Shown here in pieces: positions 8,894 through 17,317 of a stretch of DNA of 64,000 bases; within the stretch, counting starts at the first letter, position 1; each line of letters starts with the position of its first letter. The position numbers were made by a program, and so were the translations under genes. Under the pieces are notes generated by a model that was not told the origin of the DNA, did no database searches, and was given only the letters and a program-made list of their open reading frames with translations. The DNA lies in assembly GCA_020161065.1 (NCBI GenBank), contig JAIUPH010000031.1, forward strand, positions 62,001 to 126,000, given 5' to 3'. This stretch comes from Pseudomonadota bacterium. GTDB taxonomy: Bacteria > Pseudomonadota > Gammaproteobacteria > Burkholderiales > Burkholderiaceae_C.

Positions 8894-9675
8894 ATCGCCT
8901 GCGCCAGCGCCAGCAACTGCTCCTTCGGCAACGCGCCCACCAGGGCGTAGCCGGCGCCCGACTCCACCCAGTAGAACAGGCCCAGCTCGCCCTGGCGTTC
9001 GTAGCGGAAGGCGGCCGGCGTGCCGACCTCGGGCTTGCGCAGGTAGACGGTGACGCGCAGGCCTTGCGCGTCCTGGTACATGAGCTGCGCGCTCTTGCCG
9101 CCGCCGTCGGGCAGCAGGCGGCCGCCCACCAACTCGAAGCCCTGAGTGCGCAGGTCGAACAGCTTGACCGGCACGTCGATGCGCCGCGTCAGCCAGCGCG
9201 CGAGGTGTTCTTCCTGAGCCTTGACCTCCACCGCGTGGCGCGGCTCGGGCACGTAGACGGCGTGCGCCGCCGCCGCGCGCTGCACCCAGCCGCCGCTGCC
9301 GCGCTGCGCCAGCGGCGCCGACGCGGCGCGCTGCTGCCACTGCCACAGCCCGCCGGCGCCGAGCGCGCCGCCCAGCAGCAGCAAGCCGGCGGCCGACGCC
9401 GCCAGCGCCCAGCGCGCGGCGACGAAGGGCCGCCGCGTGACGGTGGCGCGCAAGGCGGCGGGCACCGGCTCGTCCAGCATCGGCGCCAGCCGCGCGCGCA
9501 GGCCCTCGGCGTCGGCGGCCCAGCAGCGCACGCGCGCGGCGTCCTGCGGGTGCTCGTGCAGCCAGGCTTGCACCGCGGCGCGCTCGGCGGCGTGCTCGGG
9601 ACGGTCGAGCTCACCGTCGAGCCAGGCAGACAGCAGCTCGTCGGTCACGGTGACGGGTTTGACGGGCTCGTTCAT
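8860..9675 (-). CDS. Membrane anti-sigma factor, RsiW/RskA-like
   Basis: 271 residues. The N-terminal part (about 1-80, with LLSAWLDGELDRPE and AVQAWLHEHP) resembles the cytoplasmic anti-sigma domain of COG5662 proteins, but the zinc-binding HxxxCxxC motif is absent. One membrane segment follows (about 88-112, ALAASAAGLLLLGGALGAGG), then a periplasmic domain of about 155 residues. It starts 13 bp after the ECF sigma gene, in the usual sigma/anti-sigma operon order, so it most likely holds that sigma factor inactive at the membrane until an envelope signal arrives. The gene end overlaps the 3' end of the convergent RlmN-like gene. Confidence 0.82.
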   Translation of the reverse strand: MNEPVKPVTVTDELLSAWLDGELDRPEHAAERAAVQAWLHEHPQDAARVRCWAADAEGLRARLAPMLDEPVPAALRATVTRRPFVAARWALAASAAGLLLLGGALGAGGLWQWQQRAASAPLAQRGSGGWVQRAAAAHAVYVPEPRHAVEVKAQEEHLARWLTRRIDVPVKLFDLRTQGFELVGGRLLPDGGGKSAQLMYQDAQGLRVTVYLRKPEVGTPAAFRYERQGELGLFYWVESGAGYALVGALPKEQLLALAQAIYSQGGGKATD

Positions 9676-9688
9676 GTCACAGCACGGC

Positions 9689-10225
9689 TCACACCACCCG
9701 GCGCAGGCCGGCGCCGCCCGCCGGCGCGGCGGCCGAGCCGTCGAGAAACTGCCGCAGCGCGGCGCGGGCGCGGCAGACGCGCGACATCACGGTGCCCACC
9801 GGGATCTGCATCACCTCGGCCACCTCGGCGTAGCTGAGCTGCTCCACGCAGACCAGCAGCAGCGGCTCGCGCTGCTCGGGGCTCAGGCGCCGCAGCGCGG
9901 CCTGCAGGTCCAGCCGCAGGCCGACGTCGGGGCCGGGGTCGCCGCCGGCCTGGTCTTGCAGGCGCCGCAGCTCGTCGGGGTCGGCGATGCTCAGCCGCGC
10001 GTCGCGCCGGCGGCTGTCCAGGAAGGCGTTGTGGGCGATGGCCAGCACCCACACCAGCATGTCGCGCCGCTGGTCGAACTGGTGCCAGTGCGCCAGCGCG
10101 CGTTCCAGCGCGTTCTGCGCCAGGTCGTCGGCCTGCGCGAGGTCGAACACCAGCGTGCGCACGTAGCGGCGCAGCCGCGGCACGGTGTCGAGCAACTGGC
10201 GGCAAAAGCAGTCGGGGGCGCGCAC
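9689..10225 (-). CDS. ECF-type RNA polymerase sigma factor
   Basis: Contains sigma region 2 (RRYVRTLVFDLAQADDLAQNALERAL, then MLVWVLAIAHNAFLDSRRR) and region 4 (LSPEQREPLLLVCVEQLSYAEVAEVM, then PVGTVMSRVCRARAALR). The start is uncertain: the GTG at 10225 gives 178 residues that align with ECF factors. An ATG at 10282 would add 19 residues (an Arg/Cys-rich stretch) unlike the family. A TATGCT hexamer lies just before the GTG on this strand. It is the first gene of a pair with a membrane anti-sigma factor and diverges from trxC. The regulon is unknown; the neighbouring thioredoxin gene is a possible oxidative-stress hint only. Confidence 0.87.
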   Translation of the reverse strand: MRAPDCFCRQLLDTVPRLRRYVRTLVFDLAQADDLAQNALERALAHWHQFDQRRDMLVWVLAIAHNAFLDSRRRDARLSIADPDELRRLQDQAGGDPGPDVGLRLDLQAALRRLSPEQREPLLLVCVEQLSYAEVAEVMQIPVGTVMSRVCRARAALRQFLDGSAAAPAGGAGLRRVV

Positions 10226-10332
10226 AAGCCAGCATACGCGGTGGCGCCGGCATTCATTCCGCGCGACGCGGCCCCACGCCACCCCACGCCGCCGGGGCTT
10301 GAGACGGCGGCGGCCATCCCCAACTGCACCGG

Positions 10333-10764
10333 ATGGACACCGACAAGCTGCTGATCGCCTGCCCGCACTGCGGGGTCACCAACCGCGTGCCGGCGGCGCG
10401 CGCCGCCGAGTCGCCGTCGTGCGGCAAATGCGGCAAGCCGCTGCTCGACGGCCACCCGCTGGAGCTGGGCGACGCCAACTTCGACGCCGTGGTCGCGGCC
10501 AGCCCGGTGCCGGTGCTGGTGGACTTCTGGGCGCCCTGGTGCGGCCCCTGCCGCGCGATGGCGCCGGCGTTCGCCGACGCGGCGCGCCAGCTCGGCGGCC
10601 GCGCGCTGCTGGTCAAGGTCAACAGCGACGAGAGCCCGGCCTTGAGCCAGCGCTTCGGCATCCGCAGCATCCCGACCCTGGTGCGACTGCAGCAGGGGCG
10701 CGAGACGCAGCGCCAGTCGGGCGCCGTCTCGGCGGCGGCGATCGTGCAGCTAGCCGCCGCCTGA
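10333..10764 (+). CDS. trxC: Thioredoxin 2 (TrxC) with N-terminal zinc finger
   Basis: 143 residues. An N-terminal zinc ribbon uses CPHC (Cys10, Cys13) and CGKC (Cys30, Cys33). The thioredoxin domain that follows carries WAPWCGPC (active cysteines 70 and 73) and the cis-Pro segment IRSIPTLVRLQQG. This is the TrxC architecture, a cytoplasmic disulfide reductase linked to oxidative stress responses. It diverges from the ECF sigma gene and its last 15 bp overlap the convergent ABC ATPase gene. Confidence 0.95.
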   Translation: MDTDKLLIACPHCGVTNRVPAARAAESPSCGKCGKPLLDGHPLELGDANFDAVVAASPVPVLVDFWAPWCGPCRAMAPAFADAARQLGGRALLVKVNSDESPALSQRFGIRSIPTLVRLQQGRETQRQSGAVSAAAIVQLAAA

Positions 10765-11799
10765 AGCGGCGCCGCCGCGCAGCCAGCAGGCGCAGGCCTG
10801 GCCCGGCGCCACGGCGCGCAGCGGCGGCAGCGCGCTGCGGCATTCGGGCACCTGCGCCTCGGGGCAGCGGGTGTGGAAGCGGCAGCCCGGCGGCAGCCGG
10901 CTGGGCGAGGGGATGTCGCCGCCCAGCAGCGCCGGCGGCGCGCCGCCGGCCAGCCGCGGCACGGCGGCCAGCAGCGCCTGGGTGTAGGGGTGCGACGGGC
11001 GTTCGAACACCGCGGCCACGTCGCCCTGCTCCAGCACCTTGCCCAGGTACATCACCGCCATGCGGTCGCACAGGTAGCGCACCACCGCCAGGTTGTGCGA
11101 GATGAACAGGTAGGTCAGCCCCTGCTCGCGCTGCAGCTCGCGCAGCAGCGCCAGGATCTGCGCCTGCACCGAAACGTCGAGCGCCGAGGTCGGCTCGTCC
11201 AGCACCACCAGCCGCGGCTGAAGCGCCAGCGCGCGGGCGATGCACACGCGCTGCTTCTGCCCGCCCGACAGCTCGTGCGGGTAGCGCCAGGCCAGCGCCC
11301 GCGGCAGGCTGACGCGGTCCATCAACGCATGCACGCGCTGCGCCAGCGCCGGGCCACGCTCGCCGCGCTGCACGCGCAGCGGCTCGCCGATGGCGTCGAA
11401 GATCGTGTGCCGGCCATTCAGCGCCGAGTGCGGGTTCTGGAACACGATCTGCATGTGCCGCCGCAGCTCGCGCAGGCGCGCGCCGGTGGCCGCCGTGATG
11501 TCCTCGCCGTCGAACACGATGCGGCCGGCGCTGGCATCGGCCAGGCGCAGCAGCAGCCGCGCCACCGTGGTCTTGCCCGAGCCCGATTCGCCGACGAGGC
11601 CGAAGCATTCGCCGCGCCGCAGTTCGAGGTCGACGCCGTCGACCGCCTTCACCGTGGTCTTGGCGAAGGCGCCGTTGGCGCGGTCGGCCACCTCGAAGCG
11701 CTTGCTCAGGCCTTCGGCGCGCAGCAGGACGTCACCATGACTCGCGTCGCCGTGGCTCGCAGCGTCGCGCGTCTGCGGGGCGATGGCGGCTTCAGGCAT
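10750..11799 (-). CDS. Dipeptide/oligopeptide ABC importer ATPase, DppF/OppF type
   Basis: 349 residues. Walker [10 protein letters not shown], signature LSGGQKQR and Walker [16 protein letters not shown] are all present. The C-terminal cysteine-bearing oligopeptide-transporter extension ([14 protein letters not shown]) is characteristic of Dpp/Opp ATPases. It is the last gene of the seven-gene minus-strand run that begins with the AroM-HTH fusion. Its start overlaps the end of the preceding DppD-type ATPase by 8 bp, and its end overlaps trxC by 15 bp. It powers uptake together with the DppD-type partner through the two permeases upstream. Confidence 0.94.
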   Translation of the reverse strand: MPEAAIAPQTRDAASHGDASHGDVLLRAEGLSKRFEVADRANGAFAKTTVKAVDGVDLELRRGECFGLVGESGSGKTTVARLLLRLADASAGRIVFDGEDITAATGARLRELRRHMQIVFQNPHSALNGRHTIFDAIGEPLRVQRGERGPALAQRVHALMDRVSLPRALAWRYPHELSGGQKQRVCIARALALQPRLVVLDEPTSALDVSVQAQILALLRELQREQGLTYLFISHNLAVVRYLCDRMAVMYLGKVLEQGDVAAVFERPSHPYTQALLAAVPRLAGGAPPALLGGDIPSPSRLPPGCRFHTRCPEAQVPECRSALPPLRAVAPGQACACWLRGGAASGGG

Positions 11800-12787
11800 G
11801 GTGGCAGGCCACGCGGTGCAGCGGCGCGCCGTCGGCCAGCGGCCGCAGCACCGGCCGCTCGCGCCGGCAGCGTTCGCTGGCCAGGGCGCAGCGCGGGTGG
11901 AAGCGGCAACCCGCCGGCGGCGCCAGCAGGTTGGGCAGGCTGCCGGCAATGCCTTGCAGCGCGGCGTGCGGGCCGTCGATGTCGGGCAGCGCGGCGAGCA
12001 GCCCGCGCGAATACGGGTGGCGCGGCGCGCGCAACAGTTCGTCGGCCGACGCGTCCTCGACGATGGTGCCGGCGTACATCACCGCCACGCGGCGGCACAC
12101 CGCGGCCACCGCGCCGAGGTCGTGGCTGATCATCACGCAGGCCAGCCGCAGCCGCGCCGCCAGGTCGCGCATCAGCGCCAGCACCTGGGCCTGGATGGTG
12201 ACGTCGAGCGCCGTCGTCGGCTCGTCGGCGATCAGCAGGCGCGGCGTGCCGACCAGCGCCATCGCGATCAGCACGCGCTGGCGCATGCCGCCCGACAGCT
12301 GATGCGGATAACGCGCCAACAGCGCGGCTGCATCGGGCAGGCGCACCAGCTCCAGCAGCTCGACGGCGCGCGCGCGCACCTGGGCCGAGGTGAGGGCCGG
12401 CGCCGCCGCTGCGCCGGGCGCGGCATGCTGCACGCGGATCACGTCGCCCAGCTGGCGCCCGATGCTGAGCACCGGGTTCAGGTAGGTCATCGGGTCCTGG
12501 AAGATCATCGCGATGCGGTGGCCGCGCAGCCGCCGCCAGGCGGCGGCGTCGCAGGCCAGCAGGTCTTCGCCGTCGAAAGCGATCGCGCCGCTGCGCACGC
12601 GCGCCGTGCGCGGCAGCAGGCCGATCACGCTGCGCGCCAGCACGCTCTTGCCGCAGCCGGTCTCGCCGACCAGGCCCAGCGTCTCGCCCTCGGCCAGTTC
12701 GAGCTCGACGCCGTCCAGCACCTTGACGGCACCGTCGAAGGTCTCGAAGTCGAGCCGGTAGTCGCTGATGCGCAGCAAGGCCGTCAT
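11792..12787 (-). CDS. Dipeptide/oligopeptide ABC importer ATPase, DppD/OppD type
   Basis: 331 residues. Walker [14 protein letters not shown], signature [15 protein letters not shown] and Walker [19 protein letters not shown] are complete, and the carboxy-terminal [14 protein letters not shown] extension is of the OppD/DppD type. Its ATG overlaps the stop of the DppC-type permease (ATGA), and its end overlaps the DppF-type ATPase, indicating translational coupling. It forms the heterodimeric motor with the DppF-type protein. The cargo is not a proven peptide; the AroM and hydantoinase context suggests a small cyclic or modified amino-acid compound. Confidence 0.94.
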   Translation of the reverse strand: MTALLRISDYRLDFETFDGAVKVLDGVELELAEGETLGLVGETGCGKSVLARSVIGLLPRTARVRSGAIAFDGEDLLACDAAAWRRLRGHRIAMIFQDPMTYLNPVLSIGRQLGDVIRVQHAAPGAAAAPALTSAQVRARAVELLELVRLPDAAALLARYPHQLSGGMRQRVLIAMALVGTPRLLIADEPTTALDVTIQAQVLALMRDLAARLRLACVMISHDLGAVAAVCRRVAVMYAGTIVEDASADELLRAPRHPYSRGLLAALPDIDGPHAALQGIAGSLPNLLAPPAGCRFHPRCALASERCRRERPVLRPLADGAPLHRVACHHA

Positions 12788-13677
12788 GAGCTGCGGCTCT
12801 TCGGGTCGAGGATGTCGCGCAGCCCGTCGCCGAACAGGTTGAAGCCCAGCACCGTGAGGTAGATGGCCAGCCCCGGCGCCAGCGCGTACCACCACCAGTC
12901 GGGCATGTAGCTGCGCGCGATCGAGATCATCGAGCCCCACTCCGGCGCCGGCGCCTTGGCGCCGAGGCCGATGAAGCCCAGGCTGGCCGCCGCCAGCACC
13001 GCCAGCCCGAAGTCCATGCTGGCCTTGACGATCAGCGGCGACACGCAGTTGGGCAGGATGTGGCGGAACAGGATGTAAGGCGTGCTGGCGCCGACCGCGC
13101 GCGCCGCCTCGACGAACAGCTCCTGCTTCAGCGCCAGCGTCTTGCTCTCGATCAGCCGCACGTAGCCCGGCCACCACACCAGCGACAGCGCGATCACGCA
13201 GTTCATGATGCCCGGGCCCAGCGAGGCCACGATGGCCAGCGCCAGCGCCAGCCCGGGCACCGAGAGGAAGACGTCGGTCAGCCGCATGATGGCCTCGCGC
13301 GTGCGCCCGCCCACGTAGCCGGCGAAGATGCCCAGCGGCACGCCCACCAGCACCGCCACCGCGGTGATGACGAGGCCGATCCACAGCGAGGTGCGGGTGC
13401 CGACGATCACGCGGCTGAGGATGTCGTCGCCCATCTCGTCGGTGCCGAAGGGGTGCGCCAGGCTGGGCGGCTGCAGCTTGTTGTCCATGTGCACCGCGCC
13501 CTGGGTGTCTTCCGGGTACGGCGCGATCAGCGGCCCGAACGCGGCGAGCAACAGGAACAGCAGCACCAGCGCCAGCCCCAGCATCGAGCTGAAGCTGCGC
13601 CGGAACAGGTGCGCATACAGCCGCCACTGGCGCAGCGTGCCGGCATGGCGCTCGCGCCACGGGGTGCGGACTGCCAT
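12784..13677 (-). CDS. Dipeptide-type ABC permease, DppC
   Basis: 297 residues with an N-terminal membrane segment (LALVLLFLLLAAFGPLIAPY), the linker motif HPFGTDEMGDDILSRVIVGTR, and five further hydrophobic segments. The EAA loop reads EAARAVGASTPYILFRHILPN, and the end matches DppC (NLFGDGLRDILDPK). It is separated from the DppB-type gene by 133 bp that contain strong hairpins, unlike the tightly packed rest of the operon, so its level may be tuned by an intercistronic RNA structure. It forms the inner-membrane channel with the DppB-type permease. Confidence 0.94.
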   Translation of the reverse strand: MAVRTPWRERHAGTLRQWRLYAHLFRRSFSSMLGLALVLLFLLLAAFGPLIAPYPEDTQGAVHMDNKLQPPSLAHPFGTDEMGDDILSRVIVGTRTSLWIGLVITAVAVLVGVPLGIFAGYVGGRTREAIMRLTDVFLSVPGLALALAIVASLGPGIMNCVIALSLVWWPGYVRLIESKTLALKQELFVEAARAVGASTPYILFRHILPNCVSPLIVKASMDFGLAVLAAASLGFIGLGAKAPAPEWGSMISIARSYMPDWWWYALAPGLAIYLTVLGFNLFGDGLRDILDPKSRSS

Positions 13678-13746
13678 CAGTCCTCCCTGGCACCAAGCAC
13701 CGCCCTCGGCGCACGAATCGGCGGCAACCCAGCGGCCGCCGCGGAA

Positions 13747-13799
13747 CCGGCTTTGCCGGGCCGCTGGCGGCGCCCCCTGGGGGGAGGCGCCGAAGGCGC
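13747..13799 (-). other. Hairpin cluster between the dppB- and dppC-type genes
   Basis: Within the 133-bp spacer are three palindromes: CCGGC-ttt-GCCGG (13747-13759); GGCGCC plus CCC pairing with GGG plus GGCGCC (13769-13791), which contains a CCCCCTGGGGGG core; and GCGCC-gaa-GGCGC (13787-13799), which overlaps the previous one and is therefore an alternative fold. Such C5/G5 elements also occur at 6288-6300 and 43081-43092. In a minus-strand transcript this could stabilise or attenuate the mRNA between two subunits of one transporter. Confidence 0.55.
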
Positions 13800-13810
13800 T
13801 TCGGGGGGGT

Positions 13811-14818
13811 TCATGTTTCGCGCAGCCGCGGGTCGAGCCAGGCGTAGGCCAGGTCGATCGCGACGTTGATCAGCATGAAGCTCAGGCCGACGATCAGCGC
13901 CACGCCGATCACCGGTTGGAAGTCGGAGTACAGCGCCGACTGCACCGCGTACAGCCCGATGCCCGGCCAGTCGAACACCGTCTCCACCAGCACCGTGCTG
14001 CCCAGCATCCAGCCGAAGCGCAGGCCGATGATGGCCAGCGTCGGCAGCATCGCGTTGCGCAGCGCGTAGACGGCGACGATGCGCCACGGCGCGATGCCGT
14101 GCGCGCGCGCCGCGGTGATGTGGTCGCTGGCCAGCACCTCGATCATCTCGGCGCGGTTGACGCGCAGGATCGACGCCAGGCACGGGAACGACAGCACCAG
14201 CGCCGGCAGCACCAGGTGCTGCAGCGCCTGCCCGAAGGTGGCCCATTCGCCGCGCAGCGCGGCGTCGACCAGCAGCAGGTGCGTGATCGGCTCGGGCGGC
14301 GGCGTCGTGATCGGCAGCCGCCCCGAGACCGGCAGCCATTCGAGCTTGACCGAGAAGTACAGCTGCAGCAGCAGCCCGAACCAGAACGCCGGCAGCGCCA
14401 CGCCCGAGACCGAGAAGATGCGCGTCAGGTGGTCGAGCGTGCGGTCCTTGTACACCGCGCTCAGCATGCCCAGCGGCACGCCGACGACGATGCCCAGCGT
14501 CATCGCTGCCAGCACCAGCTCCAGCGTGGCCGGGAAGAAGCGCGCCAGCTCCTGCAGCACCGGCTTGGTGGAGACCATCGAGCGGCCGAGGTCGCCGCGC
14601 AGCACGCCGCCCAGGTAGTGCAGGTACTGCTGCGGCAGCGGCAGGTCGAGGCCGTGCTCGCGGCGGATGGTGTCCACCATGTCCTGCGTGGCGTTGGGCC
14701 CGGCGATCAGCCGCGCCGGGTCGCCCGGCGCGACCTGGGTGATCACGAACATCAGCGTGGCCAGGCCGAGCAGCATCACCGCCAGCAAAGCCAGGCGCTT
14801 GCCGACGACGATCAGCAT
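13811..14818 (-). CDS. Dipeptide-type ABC permease, DppB
   Basis: 335 residues with six predicted membrane segments. It starts with the family signature VGKRLALLAVMLLGLATLMF and VAPGDPARLIAGPNA, carries LDLPLPQQYLHYLGGVLRGDLG, and has the EAA-type loop around ITAARAHGIAPWRIVAVYALRNA. The C-terminus (SFMLINVAIDLAYAWLDPRLRE) is standard for DppB. It begins 43 bp after the binding-protein gene. Together with the DppC-type subunit it forms the translocation pore for the cargo delivered by the family-5 binding protein. Confidence 0.94.
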   Translation of the reverse strand: MLIVVGKRLALLAVMLLGLATLMFVITQVAPGDPARLIAGPNATQDMVDTIRREHGLDLPLPQQYLHYLGGVLRGDLGRSMVSTKPVLQELARFFPATLELVLAAMTLGIVVGVPLGMLSAVYKDRTLDHLTRIFSVSGVALPAFWFGLLLQLYFSVKLEWLPVSGRLPITTPPPEPITHLLLVDAALRGEWATFGQALQHLVLPALVLSFPCLASILRVNRAEMIEVLASDHITAARAHGIAPWRIVAVYALRNAMLPTLAIIGLRFGWMLGSTVLVETVFDWPGIGLYAVQSALYSDFQPVIGVALIVGLSFMLINVAIDLAYAWLDPRLRET

Positions 14819-14861
14819 GGCAGGCGACCGCTGGTCAGGGCCGTGGCCGCCGCCGCGGCGC

Positions 14862-16454
14862 CTACTTCGAGTCGATCCACAGCTCGTAGAGGTCGACTTC
14901 GCCGGTGAAGCGCACCGGGCTGAACTGGAAGCCCTTGAGGTAGTCGCGCTGCGCCCAGCGGCGGTTCTGGATCATGCCGAAGACCTCCGGCTGGTCGGCC
15001 ATGATCTGCTGCTGGATCTGCGCGTACAGCGGCGCGCGCTGCTCCCACTTGCCCAGCGAGCGCGCCTTGTCGATCAGCGCGTTGACCTGCGGGTTGTCGT
15101 AGTGGCTCATCGCGAAGTACTGGCCCCAGGCGTTGCGGTGGTACTGGTAGGCCACGGCGTCGGGGTCGGTGGAGATCGGCGTCACGTAGACGCTGGTCAT
15201 GTTGGGCGCCGTCTCGGGCTTGCTGCCCTTGGCCACCATGTTGGGCCATTGCTCGGCCACCACGTTGACCTTGATGTTGAGCTTCTGCAGGTTCAGCAGC
15301 AGCACCAGGCCGATGCGGCGCGCTTCTTCGAGGCCGGCCACGTGCACGTAGTCGAGCTCGATGCCGCCTTGCGGGTACGCTGATTTGGCAAGGTATTCGC
15401 GCGCCTTCGCCAGGTCTTGGGTCGGCCGGCCGGGCACGTCGATCTGGCCGCGCATGCCTTGCGGGAACGGGCTGGTCTCCAGGATCGCGGCGCCGTTGTA
15501 GATCTTCAGCATCGACTCGTAGTCGACCGCGTAGGCGATGGCCTTGCGCAGGTTGATGTCCTTGGTCGGCCCCTGCTGGGTGTTGAACTTGATGCCGAAG
15601 GTGGTCATGCCGACATGGTCCTGCACGACCGTGCCTTTGCTCTTCTTGAGCTGGTCGTAGTCCTCGGGCGTCAGGCCTTCGACGATGTCGGCCTCGCCGC
15701 GCGCCAGCGCCGCCTTCAGCGCCGCCGGCTCGCGGATGATGCGGTAGACGATGCCGGCCGGCCGCTTGGCCTCGCCCATCGGCCAGCCCTTCCAGTAGCC
15801 CTCGTTGGCCACCAGCTCGTGCAGCGTGTTCTGCTCCCAGCGCTTTTGCTTGTAGGGGCCGCTGCCGGCGCTGTTCTCGGTGAGCCACTTCTGGCCGTAG
15901 TCGCCGCCCTCCTCGTGCGCCTTCACCTGCTTGGGGTTGACGATGTACCACCACGGCACCCAGCCGATGAAGGGCGCGTAGCCCTGCTTGAGCGTGAAGC
16001 GCACGGTGTTCGCGTCGACCACCTGGATGCCCGACGGGTCGAGGAAGTCCTTGAGCATCCAGGCCACGCCCTTGTTGAGCTTGAGGCCGCGCTCGAAGCT
16101 GTAGCGCACGGCCTCGGCGTCGACCGGGTCGCCGTTGTGGAACTTGGCGTTCTTCACCAGGTGGAAGGTCCACACCTTGGCGTCGGCGCTGGACTCCCAG
16201 CGCTCGGCCAGCCAGGGCTCCACCTTGGCCGGGTTGCCGCTGTACTTGGCCAGCGCGTCGTACACGGCCTGCTGCATCATGCGCGTGCTCCAGTCGTAGC
16301 GCACGTGCGGGTCGAGCACGGGCACCTGCTGGCGGCCGCCGAAGACGATCACCTTGCGGTCGCCGGCACGCTCGAAGGCCTGGGCCGGGGCCAGCGCCGC
16401 GGCCAGGCAGATGCCGGCCAGCGCCGCCAGCGCGAGAGGTCGCAGTGTGGTCAT
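14862..16454 (-). CDS. Family-5 ABC extracellular solute-binding protein (DppA-like)
   Basis: 530 residues. A Sec signal peptide (about 1-26, LALAALAGICLAAALAPAQA) precedes an SBP_bac_5 fold of typical length: LDPHVRYDWST, WTFHLVKNAKFHNGDPVDAEAV, GSGPYKQKRWEQ and LRKAIAYAVDY mark the expected lobes. It lies between the stand-alone AroM gene and the DppBCDF-type genes and supplies their periplasmic receptor. A ribosome site AGAGGAG precedes the ATG; upstream of that the spacer holds a G-run quadruplex motif on the opposite strand. Family-5 proteins bind peptides, opines, nickel complexes or glycosides, so the ligand is open. Confidence 0.93.
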   Translation of the reverse strand: MTTLRPLALAALAGICLAAALAPAQAFERAGDRKVIVFGGRQQVPVLDPHVRYDWSTRMMQQAVYDALAKYSGNPAKVEPWLAERWESSADAKVWTFHLVKNAKFHNGDPVDAEAVRYSFERGLKLNKGVAWMLKDFLDPSGIQVVDANTVRFTLKQGYAPFIGWVPWWYIVNPKQVKAHEEGGDYGQKWLTENSAGSGPYKQKRWEQNTLHELVANEGYWKGWPMGEAKRPAGIVYRIIREPAALKAALARGEADIVEGLTPEDYDQLKKSKGTVVQDHVGMTTFGIKFNTQQGPTKDINLRKAIAYAVDYESMLKIYNGAAILETSPFPQGMRGQIDVPGRPTQDLAKAREYLAKSAYPQGGIELDYVHVAGLEEARRIGLVLLLNLQKLNIKVNVVAEQWPNMVAKGSKPETAPNMTSVYVTPISTDPDAVAYQYHRNAWGQYFAMSHYDNPQVNALIDKARSLGKWEQRAPLYAQIQQQIMADQPEVFGMIQNRRWAQRDYLKGFQFSPVRFTGEVDLYELWIDSK

Positions 16455-16482
16455 GGGGCTTGGTCTCCTCTGGGTGTGCGGT

Positions 16483-16519
16483 GGGGGTGGTCGGGGGCGG
16501 TCGGGGGCGGTGGGGGGGG
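16483..16519 (+). other. Putative G-quadruplex motif between aroM and the binding-protein gene
   Basis: Four G-runs of 5, 5, 5 and 8 bases (16483-16487, 16493-16497, 16503-16507, 16512-16519) are separated by loops TGGTC, CGGTC and CGGT. The middle part is a direct 10-bp repeat (16491-16500 and 16501-16510). The genes here read from the minus strand, so the G-runs are in the template strand and the mRNA is C-rich. Confidence 0.55.
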
Positions 16520-16532
16520 CGGCCGCGGCGGG

Positions 16533-17198
16533 TCAGACGATCTGCTGCACGGCGCCGGCGACGACGCGGCGCGCCAGCAGCACGGGCTTGTCGACGATGG
16601 CCGCGACGCGCGCGCGCATGGCCTCGGTGTAGCCCATGCAGTGCATCACGACGAGGTCGCTGTCGGCGAGCTCGTGGGCCGCGGCCTCCAGCCGGTCGCC
16701 GCTGTACGGCGAGTAGTGCGCCGCGCTGACGTGGCGCTGCTCGCTGCTTTGCAGGTGGAACTCCTGCACCTGGCGCGCCAGCGGCAGCATCACGCCGAGG
16801 CGGCGGCAGCCCAGCGAGAAGGCGTCGACCATCGCATCGACGACGCGCTGCGCCTCGATCAGCAGCGTGCGGCTGCCCAGTTGCTCGAAGTAGCCGGTGC
16901 ACAGCAGCGTGATGGCGTCGAAGCGCTGGCGGTCCAGCTCGTCGAACAGCGCCTGCAGCCGCGCGCCGGTCTCGCGCTTGCCGATCACCACCTCGCTGCC
17001 GTCGCGCAAGCGCGTGGCCAGGCTGGCCTCGCCCGGTGGCGGCAGCATGCGGGCGATCTCGGCGGGGCCAAGGCCGTCGAGCGCGCCGAACTCGACCGCC
17101 TCGACCTCGCCGTGCACCGCCGCCAGGATCTCGGGCAGCATGTCCACGCGCGGCGACTGGCCGATGGTGACGAAGGCAACGCGGGGCGCATGGGGCAT
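16533..17198 (-). CDS. AroM-family protein (stand-alone)
   Basis: 221 residues from the ATG at 17198. It matches AroM-family proteins over its whole length: VAFVTIGQSPRVDMLPEI, EFGALDGL, LLCTGYFEQLGSRTLL, LVVMHCMGYTE and LLARRVVAGAVQQIV. The biochemical role of AroM is unknown; the fold appears related to the two-lobed Asp/Glu/hydantoin racemases, and this copy has a cysteine in each half (Cys100 and Cys187) at places resembling the racemase thiols. That suggests an enzyme, by inference only. It is followed by the ABC importer genes, preceded by an AroM-HTH fusion paralogue, and lies close to a hydantoinase-family operon. Confidence 0.85.
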   Translation of the reverse strand: MPHAPRVAFVTIGQSPRVDMLPEILAAVHGEVEAVEFGALDGLGPAEIARMLPPPGEASLATRLRDGSEVVIGKRETGARLQALFDELDRQRFDAITLLCTGYFEQLGSRTLLIEAQRVVDAMVDAFSLGCRRLGVMLPLARQVQEFHLQSSEQRHVSAAHYSPYSGDRLEAAAHELADSDLVVMHCMGYTEAMRARVAAIVDKPVLLARRVVAGAVQQIV

Positions 17199-17286
17199 GG
17201 CGGGGCTCGGGGGCGGGGCGGCGCGACGAGGGTATGCCAAGCCCGGGGCGGCGACCCATACGGGCGAACACGTAAGCGGGCGGCCG

Positions 17287-17316
17287 GCCGGCAGCAAGCC
17301 GGCAGCAAGCCGGCAA
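17287..17316 (+). repeat. 11-bp tandem repeat just after the aroM-HTH stop codon
   Basis: The unit GCCGGCAGCAA occurs at 17287-17297 and 17298-17308 and partly at 17309-17316. The stop codon of the minus-strand AroM-HTH gene is at 17318-17320, so the array lies immediately downstream of it in the spacer before the next aroM gene. Confidence 0.85.
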
Positions 17317-17317
17317 G

